Shown piece after piece: positions 16,757-24,935 of a stretch of DNA of 64,000 nucleotides (its first letter is position 1; every line of letters starts with the position of its first letter). The DNA is taken from positions 2,852,001-2,916,000 of the forward strand of contig NZ_CP014232.1 of the NCBI RefSeq assembly GCF_001553935.1, given 5' to 3'. The notes beneath the pieces were generated by a model that was not told where the DNA came from, did not search any database, and worked only from the letters and a program-made list of their open reading frames with translations. A program made the translations under genes and the position numbers. This stretch comes from Actinomyces oris. GTDB lineage: Bacteria; Actinomycetota; Actinomycetes; Actinomycetales; Actinomycetaceae.

Positions 16757-18019
16757 TCAGCCCCGCCGCTGACTCGCCACAGGCCTGCGGCGCAGGACCG
16801 GCCAACAGGAGACCATGATGAGGCCTCCCAGTAGGCCGTAGGCCAGAGCCACCCACAGCCCGTGATCGTCACCGAGCCGGCCGACAACGGGTGGCGCCAG
16901 GAGGCCCGCCAGGCGGGCCAACCAGGACACGATGGTCAGTCCCAGCCCGGGAGGAAGCCCTTCAACATCGTCAGCGGCGGAGTAGGTCACGGGAACGGCG
17001 ACGGCGCACCCAGCCCCGGAGATCGCCATCCCCAGCAGCGTCCCGGGAACGGAGGAGAGCAGGAGGGCGATGCTCATTCCGAAGGTGACCAGTGCTCCAC
17101 CCCAGGCGATCACGGCTCGTTGACCGACAGCATCAATGATGCGGTCACCCACCAGGCGCCCCACGATCATCGTTCCTTGGAGGGCCACCAACCCCAGCCC
17201 GACGTGACCGGCACCGGCGCCCTGTTCGGACAGGAGCAGGGAGGACCAGTTCATGGCCACGTCTTCGGGGAACATCGAGGCCGCGCATAGTAGCCCGACG
17301 ACGAGGAGCACGAGGATCGTGACTGGTCCGACTCGACGAGACGATGTCGCCGGCCTCACCTGGGGGGCGTTGTCGAACTCCTTGATCTCATCGGGCTCGC
17401 GATCAGCGCGGTCATGGCCGGGTAGGAACCAGCCTGCGAGCAGGGGGCCTGTCGAGAGGACGAGCAGCACCACTGCCGTCAGGACCATGTGGGTTCCCAC
17501 CCCCACTCCGGCTCCAGCCAAGGCCTGCCCCATGGCGGCTCCCAGAACCGCCCCCAGTGACCATGAGGCATGGAAGCTCGTCACGATGGAGGCGCCCCAA
17601 CGGCGCTGGACCCGCAGCCCGTGTGCGTTCTGCGCGACATCGACAATGGAGTCCGTCCCGCCCACAACCAGCAGGCAGATCGCCAGGACGAGCCACGAAC
17701 GGGCCAACCCAGCTCCCAGGAGAGCCAGGGCCACCACGAGCATGCCCAGGCTGGCCACCTTGGCCGAGGTCAGGCGGGAGATAAGCCAAGACGCGGCCAG
17801 CCCCGCCACGAGAGCACCAACGCTGGCTGCAGCCACCGCCTGCCCGAAGGCGCTCCTGCTCAGCCCCAACCCCTCCACGATCTCCGGGAAACGCGGCACC
17901 AGATTGGCGAATCCCAGGCCATTGGCCAGGAACACCAGGCTGACCCCGGCGCGCGCACGGAGCAGATCAGGACTGCGCCTCACATCAGAAGGACTGCTCG
18001 GTGAGGTGACGGAGTGCAT
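16757..18019 (-). CDS. MFS transporter (YbjJ/FucP-like)
   Basis: A 420-aa transporter with about 12 membrane segments in two halves, separated by a charged central loop (HDRADREPDEIKEFDN). Early motifs such as FLANGLGFANLVPRFPEI and the GGTDSIVDVAQNAHGLRVQ block in helix 4–5 resemble the YbjJ-type MFS group, whose substrates are poorly known. The ATG at 18019 is chosen because TAGACT lies 8 nt upstream (leaderless); an in-frame TTG at 18028 is less likely. It is divergent from the DUF805 gene. Confidence 0.75.
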   Translation of the reverse strand: MHSVTSPSSPSDVRRSPDLLRARAGVSLVFLANGLGFANLVPRFPEIVEGLGLSRSAFGQAVAAASVGALVAGLAASWLISRLTSAKVASLGMLVVALALLGAGLARSWLVLAICLLVVGGTDSIVDVAQNAHGLRVQRRWGASIVTSFHASWSLGAVLGAAMGQALAGAGVGVGTHMVLTAVVLLVLSTGPLLAGWFLPGHDRADREPDEIKEFDNAPQVRPATSSRRVGPVTILVLLVVGLLCAASMFPEDVAMNWSSLLLSEQGAGAGHVGLGLVALQGTMIVGRLVGDRIIDAVGQRAVIAWGGALVTFGMSIALLLSSVPGTLLGMAISGAGCAVAVPVTYSAADDVEGLPPGLGLTIVSWLARLAGLLAPPVVGRLGDDHGLWVALAYGLLGGLIMVSCWPVLRRRPVASQRRG

Positions 18020-18087
18020 GAAGGCCAAGTCTACTGAAGCCTAGCGGGACGGACGCCTGTGGCCCGGCATAGGGAGTGCTCCCCACC

Positions 18088-18127
18088 GCAGAGGGGAGGA
18101 ACCGAGATGACGAGCCCTCCCCTCTGC
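18088..18127. repeat. 12-bp inverted repeat between divergent genes
   Basis: GCAGAGGGGAGG (18088–18099) and its exact complement (18116–18127) are separated by 16 nt. The repeat lies between the divergent MFS and DUF805 genes, upstream of a possible -10 TAGGCT (18132–18137). It could be an operator or a remnant terminator. No regulator gene is adjacent. Confidence 0.4.
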
Positions 18128-18237
18128 CCTTAGGCTGTGACTCGTACGCCGACCTGACACCAGAAAGCGCATCAGCCCGGGTGCTCTCAGCCATGGCAGC
18201 ACCCGTCACTCCCTGCCCCGTCTTACATGGAGGATTC

Positions 18238-18792
18238 ATGTCCTACGGAACCGGCCCCGCACCCTACGGCGGCCAGGCACCATACAGCGACCAACCGGCC
18301 TACGGCGGCCAGGCTCCCTACCCGGGCGGCCCTGCCCCCTACGGCGCACCCAACCAGTTCGGGGCTATGTCATTAGCCCCCGACGTCGCCCCGCTGCCTG
18401 GTGCAAGCTTCGGCGAGGCCGTCAAGCGCTACTTCCAGCGCTACGCCCAGTTCCGAGGCTATGCATCTCAGTCCGAGTTCTGGTGGCCATTCCTCATATT
18501 CCAGATGCTCATCCCCATTGGCCTCTATATTCTGGCAGTGGCAATCAGCGCTTCGGCAGCGATTTCGGGCGCCGACGAGCTGCCTTCTGCGGTGGTCGCG
18601 ATCTTTGGCCTGCTCATGCTCTACGTTGCCGCGATCATTATTCCGTCGCTCGCAGTGATGGTCCGTCGCCTCCATGACACCGGACAGTCAGGACTGTTCC
18701 TGCTTTTCTACTTCGTTGGACTGGGCATCGTGCCGCTCATCATGTGCTGCATGCCTCCCCGCCCCGACCTCTACCGTCCTGAGTGGAGCTGA
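18238..18792 (+). CDS. DUF805-family membrane protein
   Basis: A 184-aa protein. Residues 1–40 are Gly/Pro/Tyr-rich imperfect repeats (YGGQAPY-type). Residues about 65–175 form the DUF805 domain: the AVKRYFQRYAQFRGYASQSEFWW start, three to four membrane helices, the RRLHDTGQSG motif and a C-terminal RP..LYRPEW. Similar DUF805 proteins have no established function. GGAGG 5 nt before the ATG at 18238 supports this start over an upstream in-frame ATG at 18076. A hairpin terminator follows at 18816–18845. Confidence 0.85.
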   Translation: MSYGTGPAPYGGQAPYSDQPAYGGQAPYPGGPAPYGAPNQFGAMSLAPDVAPLPGASFGEAVKRYFQRYAQFRGYASQSEFWWPFLIFQMLIPIGLYILAVAISASAAISGADELPSAVVAIFGLLMLYVAAIIIPSLAVMVRRLHDTGQSGLFLLFYFVGLGIVPLIMCCMPPRPDLYRPEWS

Positions 18793-18815
18793 GCGAGGCT
18801 CCCTGAGAGACAACG

Positions 18816-18845
18816 GATCCCCGGAACCCTCTGGTTCCGGGGATC
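18816..18845. terminator. Hairpin terminator after DUF805 gene / tRNA-Leu
   Basis: A perfect 13-bp stem (18816–18828 with 18833–18845) with a CTCT loop lies between the plus-strand DUF805 stop codon and the minus-strand tRNA 3' end. It can serve both strands. U-tracts are weak on either side. Confidence 0.6.
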
Positions 18846-18854
18846 ATCTGTTGG

Positions 18855-18944
18855 TGGTGTCCGAGGGGGACTTGAACCCCCACGCCCGTTTAATAAGGCA
18901 CTAGCACCTCAAGCTAGCGCGTCTACCTATTCCGCCACTCGGAC
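18855..18944 (-). tRNA. tRNA-Leu (anticodon GAG)
   Basis: The 90-nt class II tRNA folds into an acceptor stem GTCCGAG/CTCGGAC, an anticodon stem CTAGC/GCTAG with loop TTGAGGT (18912–18906), a long variable arm, and a T-arm GGGGGTTCAAGTCCCCC. The anticodon GAG (18910–18908) reads CUC/CUU leucine codons. The CCA end is encoded (18857–18855), which is usual for many actinobacterial tRNAs. No integrase or att duplication was seen around it. Confidence 0.95.
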
Positions 18945-19057
18945 TTGTGTTGTCTTCTCCGCCTTTCAGCGGCTTGGCCGGGACCTCGCCCCGGCGACGC
19001 AGAGAAACTTAGCATGACGGCCACCGAGGCCACCAAGCCACGTTCAAGTGCTTCCCA

Positions 19058-19969
19058 TCACACTGCGGTGCTCTCGACACTCAAGGTCACCTGCATGGAC
19101 CAGCTCGCCCCGGGCTCGATGGTGGGTGCGTGCTCTCGCACCGCCCCACTCTCGACGCACACCATGGCAGGGAACTCGTCGTTAGCCATGTCCGGCAGTG
19201 GGGTACTGTGAGTGGACCAGGGGTTCCACACGATCGTCGAGGGCGCGTTGCGCTTATCGATGCCGATGGTGCGTTGGTGTCCAGGATCAGTGACCGTGAT
19301 CGGCTCGGCGGAGTCATAGATGCGGTCCACGGGGCCACTGATCGTCACATCGCCTTCCTGGACGTGGTAGGCCTCCTGGGGGCTGCGAGCCAGGTTGTCA
19401 CTGTAACGGGCGCCTGCGAGCCCGCTGATGCGGCTGGCGGTGACGTCGTGGACTGAGAGATAGGTGTGTGCGGCCGCCTCCACCGTGCGGGGCTCGGTCC
19501 CCTCGTTGCGCAGGCTGAGTCCCAGGCGCAGCGTCTCACCAACCTCAACCTCGTAGAGCGCTGTCAGTCGATCGCGACTGACGCTGAGAAGAGCGCGGAC
19601 CCCGCCGCCGTCGGTGGTGGTGACCGTTCGCAGTCTCCAGGGAGCGATGCGCGCCCATCCGTGCTTCGGTACGGCGTCGCCGTTGATGCCGACGCCGAAT
19701 TCCGGCAGGCACAGGGGGATTCCTCCACGAATGGCGGTAGCGCCGTCGAAGACCGCCTGCCGGGAAGTGAAGATGACCTCCGAACCTCCGCGCGGCACCC
19801 AGGAGGTCACGGTGGCGCCGTGGAGGTAGATCTCTGCCGCTCCGGCCGGGGCGTCGATGAGAAGCCTCTGTTGCCCTCCCCGCCCTGGCCCTAACGCGGC
19901 GGCGCGGGGCAGACGCAGCTGGTTCGTCACGGCGGGGTGCGTCGGATTGCCGACATTCGGGGCGGTCAT
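19058..19969 (-). CDS. D-hexose-6-phosphate mutarotase (aldose 1-epimerase family)
   Basis: A 303-aa protein of the YeaD/YMR099c type. Markers are IYLHGATVTSWVPRGGSEVIFTS, IRGGIPLCLPEFG, KHGWAR (catalytic His region), AAHTYLSVHD (second His) and IVWNPW near the end, where the catalytic Glu lies in VCVESGA. It interconverts alpha and beta anomers of hexose-6-phosphates in the cytoplasm. The ATG at 19969 lies 9 nt after TACTAG, again close to leaderless. It is divergent from the AI-2E permease gene. Confidence 0.88.
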   Translation of the reverse strand: MTAPNVGNPTHPAVTNQLRLPRAAALGPGRGGQQRLLIDAPAGAAEIYLHGATVTSWVPRGGSEVIFTSRQAVFDGATAIRGGIPLCLPEFGVGINGDAVPKHGWARIAPWRLRTVTTTDGGGVRALLSVSRDRLTALYEVEVGETLRLGLSLRNEGTEPRTVEAAAHTYLSVHDVTASRISGLAGARYSDNLARSPQEAYHVQEGDVTISGPVDRIYDSAEPITVTDPGHQRTIGIDKRNAPSTIVWNPWSTHSTPLPDMANDEFPAMVCVESGAVREHAPTIEPGASWSMQVTLSVESTAV

Positions 19970-20038
19970 GGGGCCACGCTAGTAGGCTGGGCGTGTTTCG
20001 TCAGCCCGTTATCCAGCGAAGGACTGATCGTTCACCCC

Positions 20039-21493
20039 ATGGCAACACACAGCTCTCCGTCACAAAAGCCGACTCAGGACACGTCGGCCGAGGTTCCCGA
20101 GTCCTCCGAGAGCCCCGACTCCCACCAGGCGGCGCAGGAACGCGAATCGGAGAAGAGGTCCACCCGAGAGATGCTCAGCAGCAGTGGCCTGCTGAGTCGG
20201 CTCAAGAGCGCACGTACGGCGCTGGACCGGGGGATCGACTGGGCGGAGAGGCGCCGGCAGGCGGACCGTGACTACCAGCTGCACTGGGAGTCGGCCCCGG
20301 AGGAGGAGGCCAGGCCGGTCTCTCCCCCGGTGTCCACCACACATGTGCGCGTGGCCCCCTCGGTCTCCTTCCCCGAGACGGTCACGACCCGTTCCTCGGT
20401 CATGGACTCCCTACCCTCCTGGCTGGTGCGGGGCGGGATGGGGGCCTGGCTGGGACTGGGCATCATCATCGTCATCGGCCTTGTCTTCTATGCCACTTCG
20501 CAGGTGATCCCAGTCTTCATCGGCCTGTTCATGGCACTGGTGTTCACCTCGATCCTCCAGCCGATGGTCAACCTCTTCGCCAGGATCATGCCCCGATACC
20601 CGGCGACCTTCCTGGCACTGCTCACCACCATCGGTGCGATCGCCGGACTGGTCACGTACGTGGTCGCCTCGGTCACCAGCCAGTGGAGCTCCTTGGCATC
20701 CCAATTCGGCGATGGTCTCAACACGATCATGGACTTCCTGGAGAAGGGGCCGCTGCACCTGACGCAGCAGCAGATCTATCACCAGCTCCAGCTCTGGCTG
20801 CGCCAGGGGCAGCACTATCTGCAGTCCAACGCCCCGTCCCTGGCCTCGGAGGTGCTCTCCAACGCCAGTGCGGTCGTCGATGTGCTCACGGTCTTGGCCC
20901 TGGCGCTGTTCGTCACGATCTTCTTCCTGGCCTCCGGGGGCCGGATGTGGCGCTGGTTCCTCAACGAGCTGCCCGCCACGATGCGGGAGTCAACCCACCG
21001 GGCCGCGGGTGCCGGCTGGTACACCTTCGCCGGGTACGCCCGTGGCACTGTGCTGGTGGCGCTCACCGACGCCATCATGGCCGGGATATTCCTCCAGCTG
21101 GCGGGGATCCCGTTGGCGGCTCCCCTGGCAGTGCTCGTGTTCATCGGCGCCTTCATTCCGATCATCGGCGCACCTCTGGCGATGCTCGTGGCCATGGTGG
21201 TGGCCCTGGCCTCCGGCGGCTTCGTCACCATGATCGTTGTCGGCGTGGGAGTAGCCGGGATCGGCCAGATCGAGGGTCACATACTCCAGCCCCTCATCAT
21301 GGGTCGCCAGGTCTCTTTGCACCCTGTGGTGGTCATTATCGGTGTCGCCCTGGGGACCTACGCCGCCGGCCTGCTCGGTGCGATCGTCGCAGTCCCGCTG
21401 ATCAGTGTGCTCTGGTCCGTCTACTCCGAGCTGCACACCAAGGACGCCCCGGTCACGGGCGAGCTGCCCGCCTACTCCTCGCGCAAGGAGTGA
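20039..21493 (+). CDS. AI-2E (PerM) family permease
   Basis: A 484-aa protein. The first 130 residues are charged and probably cytoplasmic; about eight membrane helices follow, starting at GMGAWLGLGIIIVIGLVFYA. The signature PLAVLVFIGAFIPIIGAPLAMLV and the GQIEGHILQPLIMGR block near the C-terminus identify the AI-2E transporter/PerM family, whose members are efflux permeases or Na+/H+ antiporters of uncertain substrate. The ATG at 20039 has only a distant AAGGA; a non-ATG start slightly upstream cannot be excluded. Its stop codon is 12 nt from the convergent dnaE2 stop codon. Confidence 0.85.
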   Translation: MATHSSPSQKPTQDTSAEVPESSESPDSHQAAQERESEKRSTREMLSSSGLLSRLKSARTALDRGIDWAERRRQADRDYQLHWESAPEEEARPVSPPVSTTHVRVAPSVSFPETVTTRSSVMDSLPSWLVRGGMGAWLGLGIIIVIGLVFYATSQVIPVFIGLFMALVFTSILQPMVNLFARIMPRYPATFLALLTTIGAIAGLVTYVVASVTSQWSSLASQFGDGLNTIMDFLEKGPLHLTQQQIYHQLQLWLRQGQHYLQSNAPSLASEVLSNASAVVDVLTVLALALFVTIFFLASGGRMWRWFLNELPATMRESTHRAAGAGWYTFAGYARGTVLVALTDAIMAGIFLQLAGIPLAAPLAVLVFIGAFIPIIGAPLAMLVAMVVALASGGFVTMIVVGVGVAGIGQIEGHILQPLIMGRQVSLHPVVVIIGVALGTYAAGLLGAIVAVPLISVLWSVYSELHTKDAPVTGELPAYSSRKE

Positions 21494-21504
21494 GGGGCCC
21501 GCTC

Positions 21505-24500
21505 TCAGCACCAGTCCCGGCTGCCGGTACCCGGAACACCTGGAAGGACCTGGAGGCGATCAGCCATGAGTGCAACGACTCCGTCACCCTTCTCCACGGT
21601 GCCGCGCACGATAAGAGCGACGGCGCGTCTGCCGATGCTGCGGTAGCGGCGCCACATTCCGGCTCTGCAGGCGACGTTGAGCAGACCGGTCTCATCCTCC
21701 AGGTTGAGGAAGATCATGCCGGAAGCCGTGTGGGGGCGCTGTCGGTGGGTGACGACGCCGGCGACGCGCACCCGGCTCCCATGCTCCTGATCCGCCAGGT
21801 CGGCTGCACTGAGCACGCCGTCGTCGGCCAATATGGGGCGCAGCAGCTTCAAGGGCGAGCCCTGCGTGGACACTCCGGTCAGGCTCAGGTCGGCTGCCTG
21901 GCGCTCACGGTCGGTCATGATCGGCAGGGTCGGGGCCTGGGCGCCGACAGCGGTTCCCGGTAGCGTGGGCTGATACCACGCGCCCTGCCCCCGGCGAGAG
22001 GCGCCACGACGTCGGCCGTGCTCATCGGAGAGGACTCCGGCAGCCCACAGGGCCTGACGGCGTTCCACCCCTAGGCTGTCCAGGGCTCCTGAGACGGCCA
22101 GCGACTCAAGGCGGGAGCGGCTCAGACTCACGCGTCGCGCAAGATCCGCCAGGTCCTGGTAGGGGCCGTGAGCACGGCGCTCGGTGACGATAGCCTGCGC
22201 GGACCGCTCCCCCAGCCCCTTGATCGGGGCCAGGCCCAGGCGTACTGCGAGGTCGTCGTGGACGTCCAGGGAGGACGGGGCAGCGGGATGGGGCCTCAGC
22301 GGCTCCCACTGGTCTGAGTGGCCTGCCTCCTGGTGGTCCTCCCGCTGCTCGACGGTGGCCTGCGCCAGTGAGCGGTTGATGTCTGCGGGTAGGACGCGCA
22401 CACCGTGGCGGCGAGCGTCGGCGACCAGGGACTGCGGGGACCAGAAGCCCATGGGCTGGGCGGCCAGGACCCCGGCGTAGAAGTCCTCGGGCTTGCGCGC
22501 CTTGAGCCAGGCCGAGGCGTAGACCAGGTAGGCGAAGGAGAAGGCGTGGGACTCGGGGAAGCCGAACTCGGCGAACGACCTCAGCTTGCTGTAGATCGTC
22601 TCCGCAGTGGGCGCGTCGATGCCCCGGGACCTCATTCCGGCTATGAGTTTGTCACGGAGGGCGTCCATGCGCTCGATGGATCGTTTGGCCCCCATGGCCT
22701 GACGCAGGCTGTCTGCCTCGGCGGGGCTGAACCCCGCGGCGTCGACGGCGATCTGCATGAGCTGCTCCTGGAAGAGCGGCACCCCCAGGGTCTTAGTCAG
22801 GGCGGGTTTGAGGGAGCCATGCAGGTAGGTGACCTCCTCGCGCCCCAGCCTGCGGCGGATGTAGGGGTTGACGGCGTCGCCCTGGATGGGGCCGGGACGG
22901 ATGAGGGCGACCTCGACGACGATGTCGTAGAAGGTCTGGGGGCGCAGTCGGGGCAGGGTGGCCATCTGGGCACGCGACTCGACCTGGAAGACCCCGACCG
23001 TGTCCGCGGCCGTGAGCAGCCGGTAGACGGCCGGGTCCTCCTCGGGCAGGGTGTGCAGTCCCCAGGGACGGCCGGACTGGGAGGTGCGCAGTTCTCCTTC
23101 CGTCACGGTCTCGGGAACGGTCTGTCCCCGCTGCGCCAGTGTGGTGAAGGCCAGACGCAGGGCGGTGAGCGCTCCCAGGCCCAGGAGGTCGAACTTGACC
23201 AGCCCGGCCTCGGCACAGTCGTCCTTGTCCCACTGGAGGACCGAGCGGTTGTCCATGGCGGCCCAGCGCACCGGGCAGACCTCGGTGACGGGGCGGCCGC
23301 ACAGGACCATGCCTCCGGGGTGGACCCCCAGGTGGCGGGGCAGCCGCAGCAGCTTCTCCGCGATGTCGAGGACCGGCTCAGGGACCTCGTCGCTCTGCCC
23401 GGTCAGTCCTCCGGGGCGCACTGAGGCCCATCGATCCATCTGCTTGGCCCATGCGTCCTGCACGCCGGCGGGGTGGCCGAGGGCTCGGGCAGCGTCACGG
23501 ACTGCGGATCGGGGGCGGTAGGAGATGACGTTGGCGACCTGGGCGGCACGTTCTCTGCCGTATCGGGAGTAGACGTGTTGGATGACCTCCTCGCGGCGGC
23601 AGGCCTCGATATCGAGGTCGATGTCCGGGTAGCCGGCTCGCCCCGGGGACAGGAAGCGCTCGAAGAGCATCTGGTGCCTGACGGCGTCGACGGCTGTGAT
23701 GCCCAGGGCGTAGCAGACTGCAGAGTTGGCCGCCGAGCCTCTCCCCTGGCACAGGATTCCCGACTGTGCGCAGAACTCGACGATGGCGTGCACGATGAGG
23801 AAGTAGCCGGGGAATCCCAGGGACTCGATGACCTCGAGCTCGTGGTTGAGCACCTCCCAGGCTCGGGGGTGCTCCTGCGGGGTGCCGTAGTGGCGGGTGG
23901 CGCCTTGGCGGGTGAGCTCACGCAACCAGCTGGCAGGTGTGTGGCCCTCCGGGACATCGGCGTCGGGGAGGTCGGGGGCGATGAGGGACAGGTCGAAGGC
24001 GAGGTCTGCGGCGAGGTCGGCAGCCAGGTCGACGGCGTCGGGGCGGCGTCGGTGCAGCAGCGCCATGTCCTGGGCTCCTCGCAGCCAGCGGCCGATGGCG
24101 GGCAGGTGACCGCGGGCGCCTTCCAGATCGGTGACCAGGCGGGTTGCGGTGAGCACGTCGGCGAGGCGGGCGTCGGTGGGGCGGGCGCAGCGCACTGCAC
24201 CGGTGGCCACGAGGGGCAGCCGGTGGGTGTGGGCCAGCCGGGTCAGGGCATCGGTGAGGGCGGCATCGGTGGGGCCTCCGTCCAGGGTGAGCTCAACGGC
24301 CAGGCCGATTGCGGCATCTCCTTCAACCTGCCGGTGAGCGGTGGTCGTGGGGCAGGCAGCGAGAGGACGGCCTCGGTCAGGCGCGGCGAAGAGCTCGGTC
24401 AGGTGTCCCAGGCAGGCGTCTGCCGCCTTCAGGTCCCAAGTATCAGGGCGACGTGGATCGCCCAGCGCCCGACGCAGGGGGCCGTTGGCGGTTCCGGTGA

Positions 24501-24912
24501 GGACGAGGCAGCTTCCCGACGCTGCCTCGGTCTGGTCGGTGGGGTCGGAGCGGAGAGCCGAGGCTAGCGCGGTCAGGTCGTGGGCTGGTTCTTGACGGTG
24601 CCCTGCGTCCAGGTTGTGCTGGGAGATGGCGGACACCAGGCGGCGGTAGCCGACGGGGTTGCGAGCCAGGACGGGCAGATGGGAGCCGTCGGCCAGGGTG
24701 AGCTCAGTGCCGTGAATGGTGGGTAGGCCGTAGGCGCGGCCTGCTTGGGCATGCTTGACGATGCCGGGGACGCCGTCGTGATCGGTCAGGGCGAGGGCCT
24801 CCAGGCCGAGCTCGACGGCGGCAGAGGCCAGGTCGTCGGGCTCGTTGGCCCCGTCGAGGAAGGAGTAGGTGGAGTGGGCGTGGAGCTCGGCATAGCGGTG
24901 TCGTCTGGTCAT
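21505..24912 (-). CDS. dnaE2: Error-prone DNA polymerase DnaE2 (ImuC)
   Basis: A 1135-aa C-family polymerase, the usual DnaE2 length. The N-terminal PHP domain starts ELHAHSTYSFLDGA and contains LTDHDG. The palm catalytic motif PDIDLD is at residues 429–434 (D430, D432). Also seen are MVLCGRPVTEVCPV, SHAFSFAYLVYASAWLKARKPEDFYAG and a C-terminal OB domain (RVRVAGVVTHRQRPHTASGMIFLNLEDE). With ImuA' and ImuB it forms the SOS mutasome that copies damaged DNA with low fidelity. It begins 23 nt after the DUF222/HNH gene (or 8 nt if the GTG at 24927 is used), has no strong ribosome site, and has no LexA box of its own in that gap. Confidence 0.95.
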   Translation of the reverse strand: MTRRHRYAELHAHSTYSFLDGANEPDDLASAAVELGLEALALTDHDGVPGIVKHAQAGRAYGLPTIHGTELTLADGSHLPVLARNPVGYRRLVSAISQHNLDAGHRQEPAHDLTALASALRSDPTDQTEAASGSCLVLTGTANGPLRRALGDPRRPDTWDLKAADACLGHLTELFAAPDRGRPLAACPTTTAHRQVEGDAAIGLAVELTLDGGPTDAALTDALTRLAHTHRLPLVATGAVRCARPTDARLADVLTATRLVTDLEGARGHLPAIGRWLRGAQDMALLHRRRPDAVDLAADLAADLAFDLSLIAPDLPDADVPEGHTPASWLRELTRQGATRHYGTPQEHPRAWEVLNHELEVIESLGFPGYFLIVHAIVEFCAQSGILCQGRGSAANSAVCYALGITAVDAVRHQMLFERFLSPGRAGYPDIDLDIEACRREEVIQHVYSRYGRERAAQVANVISYRPRSAVRDAARALGHPAGVQDAWAKQMDRWASVRPGGLTGQSDEVPEPVLDIAEKLLRLPRHLGVHPGGMVLCGRPVTEVCPVRWAAMDNRSVLQWDKDDCAEAGLVKFDLLGLGALTALRLAFTTLAQRGQTVPETVTEGELRTSQSGRPWGLHTLPEEDPAVYRLLTAADTVGVFQVESRAQMATLPRLRPQTFYDIVVEVALIRPGPIQGDAVNPYIRRRLGREEVTYLHGSLKPALTKTLGVPLFQEQLMQIAVDAAGFSPAEADSLRQAMGAKRSIERMDALRDKLIAGMRSRGIDAPTAETIYSKLRSFAEFGFPESHAFSFAYLVYASAWLKARKPEDFYAGVLAAQPMGFWSPQSLVADARRHGVRVLPADINRSLAQATVEQREDHQEAGHSDQWEPLRPHPAAPSSLDVHDDLAVRLGLAPIKGLGERSAQAIVTERRAHGPYQDLADLARRVSLSRSRLESLAVSGALDSLGVERRQALWAAGVLSDEHGRRRGASRRGQGAWYQPTLPGTAVGAQAPTLPIMTDRERQAADLSLTGVSTQGSPLKLLRPILADDGVLSAADLADQEHGSRVRVAGVVTHRQRPHTASGMIFLNLEDETGLLNVACRAGMWRRYRSIGRRAVALIVRGTVEKGDGVVALMADRLQVLPGVPGTGSRDWC

Positions 24913-24935
24913 GTCTGTCCGTGGCACCTGATGGT

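Noticed and set aside
18855..18944. tRNA-Leu as an integration hot spot.
   Set aside because: No integrase gene, att duplication or composition change was found on either side.
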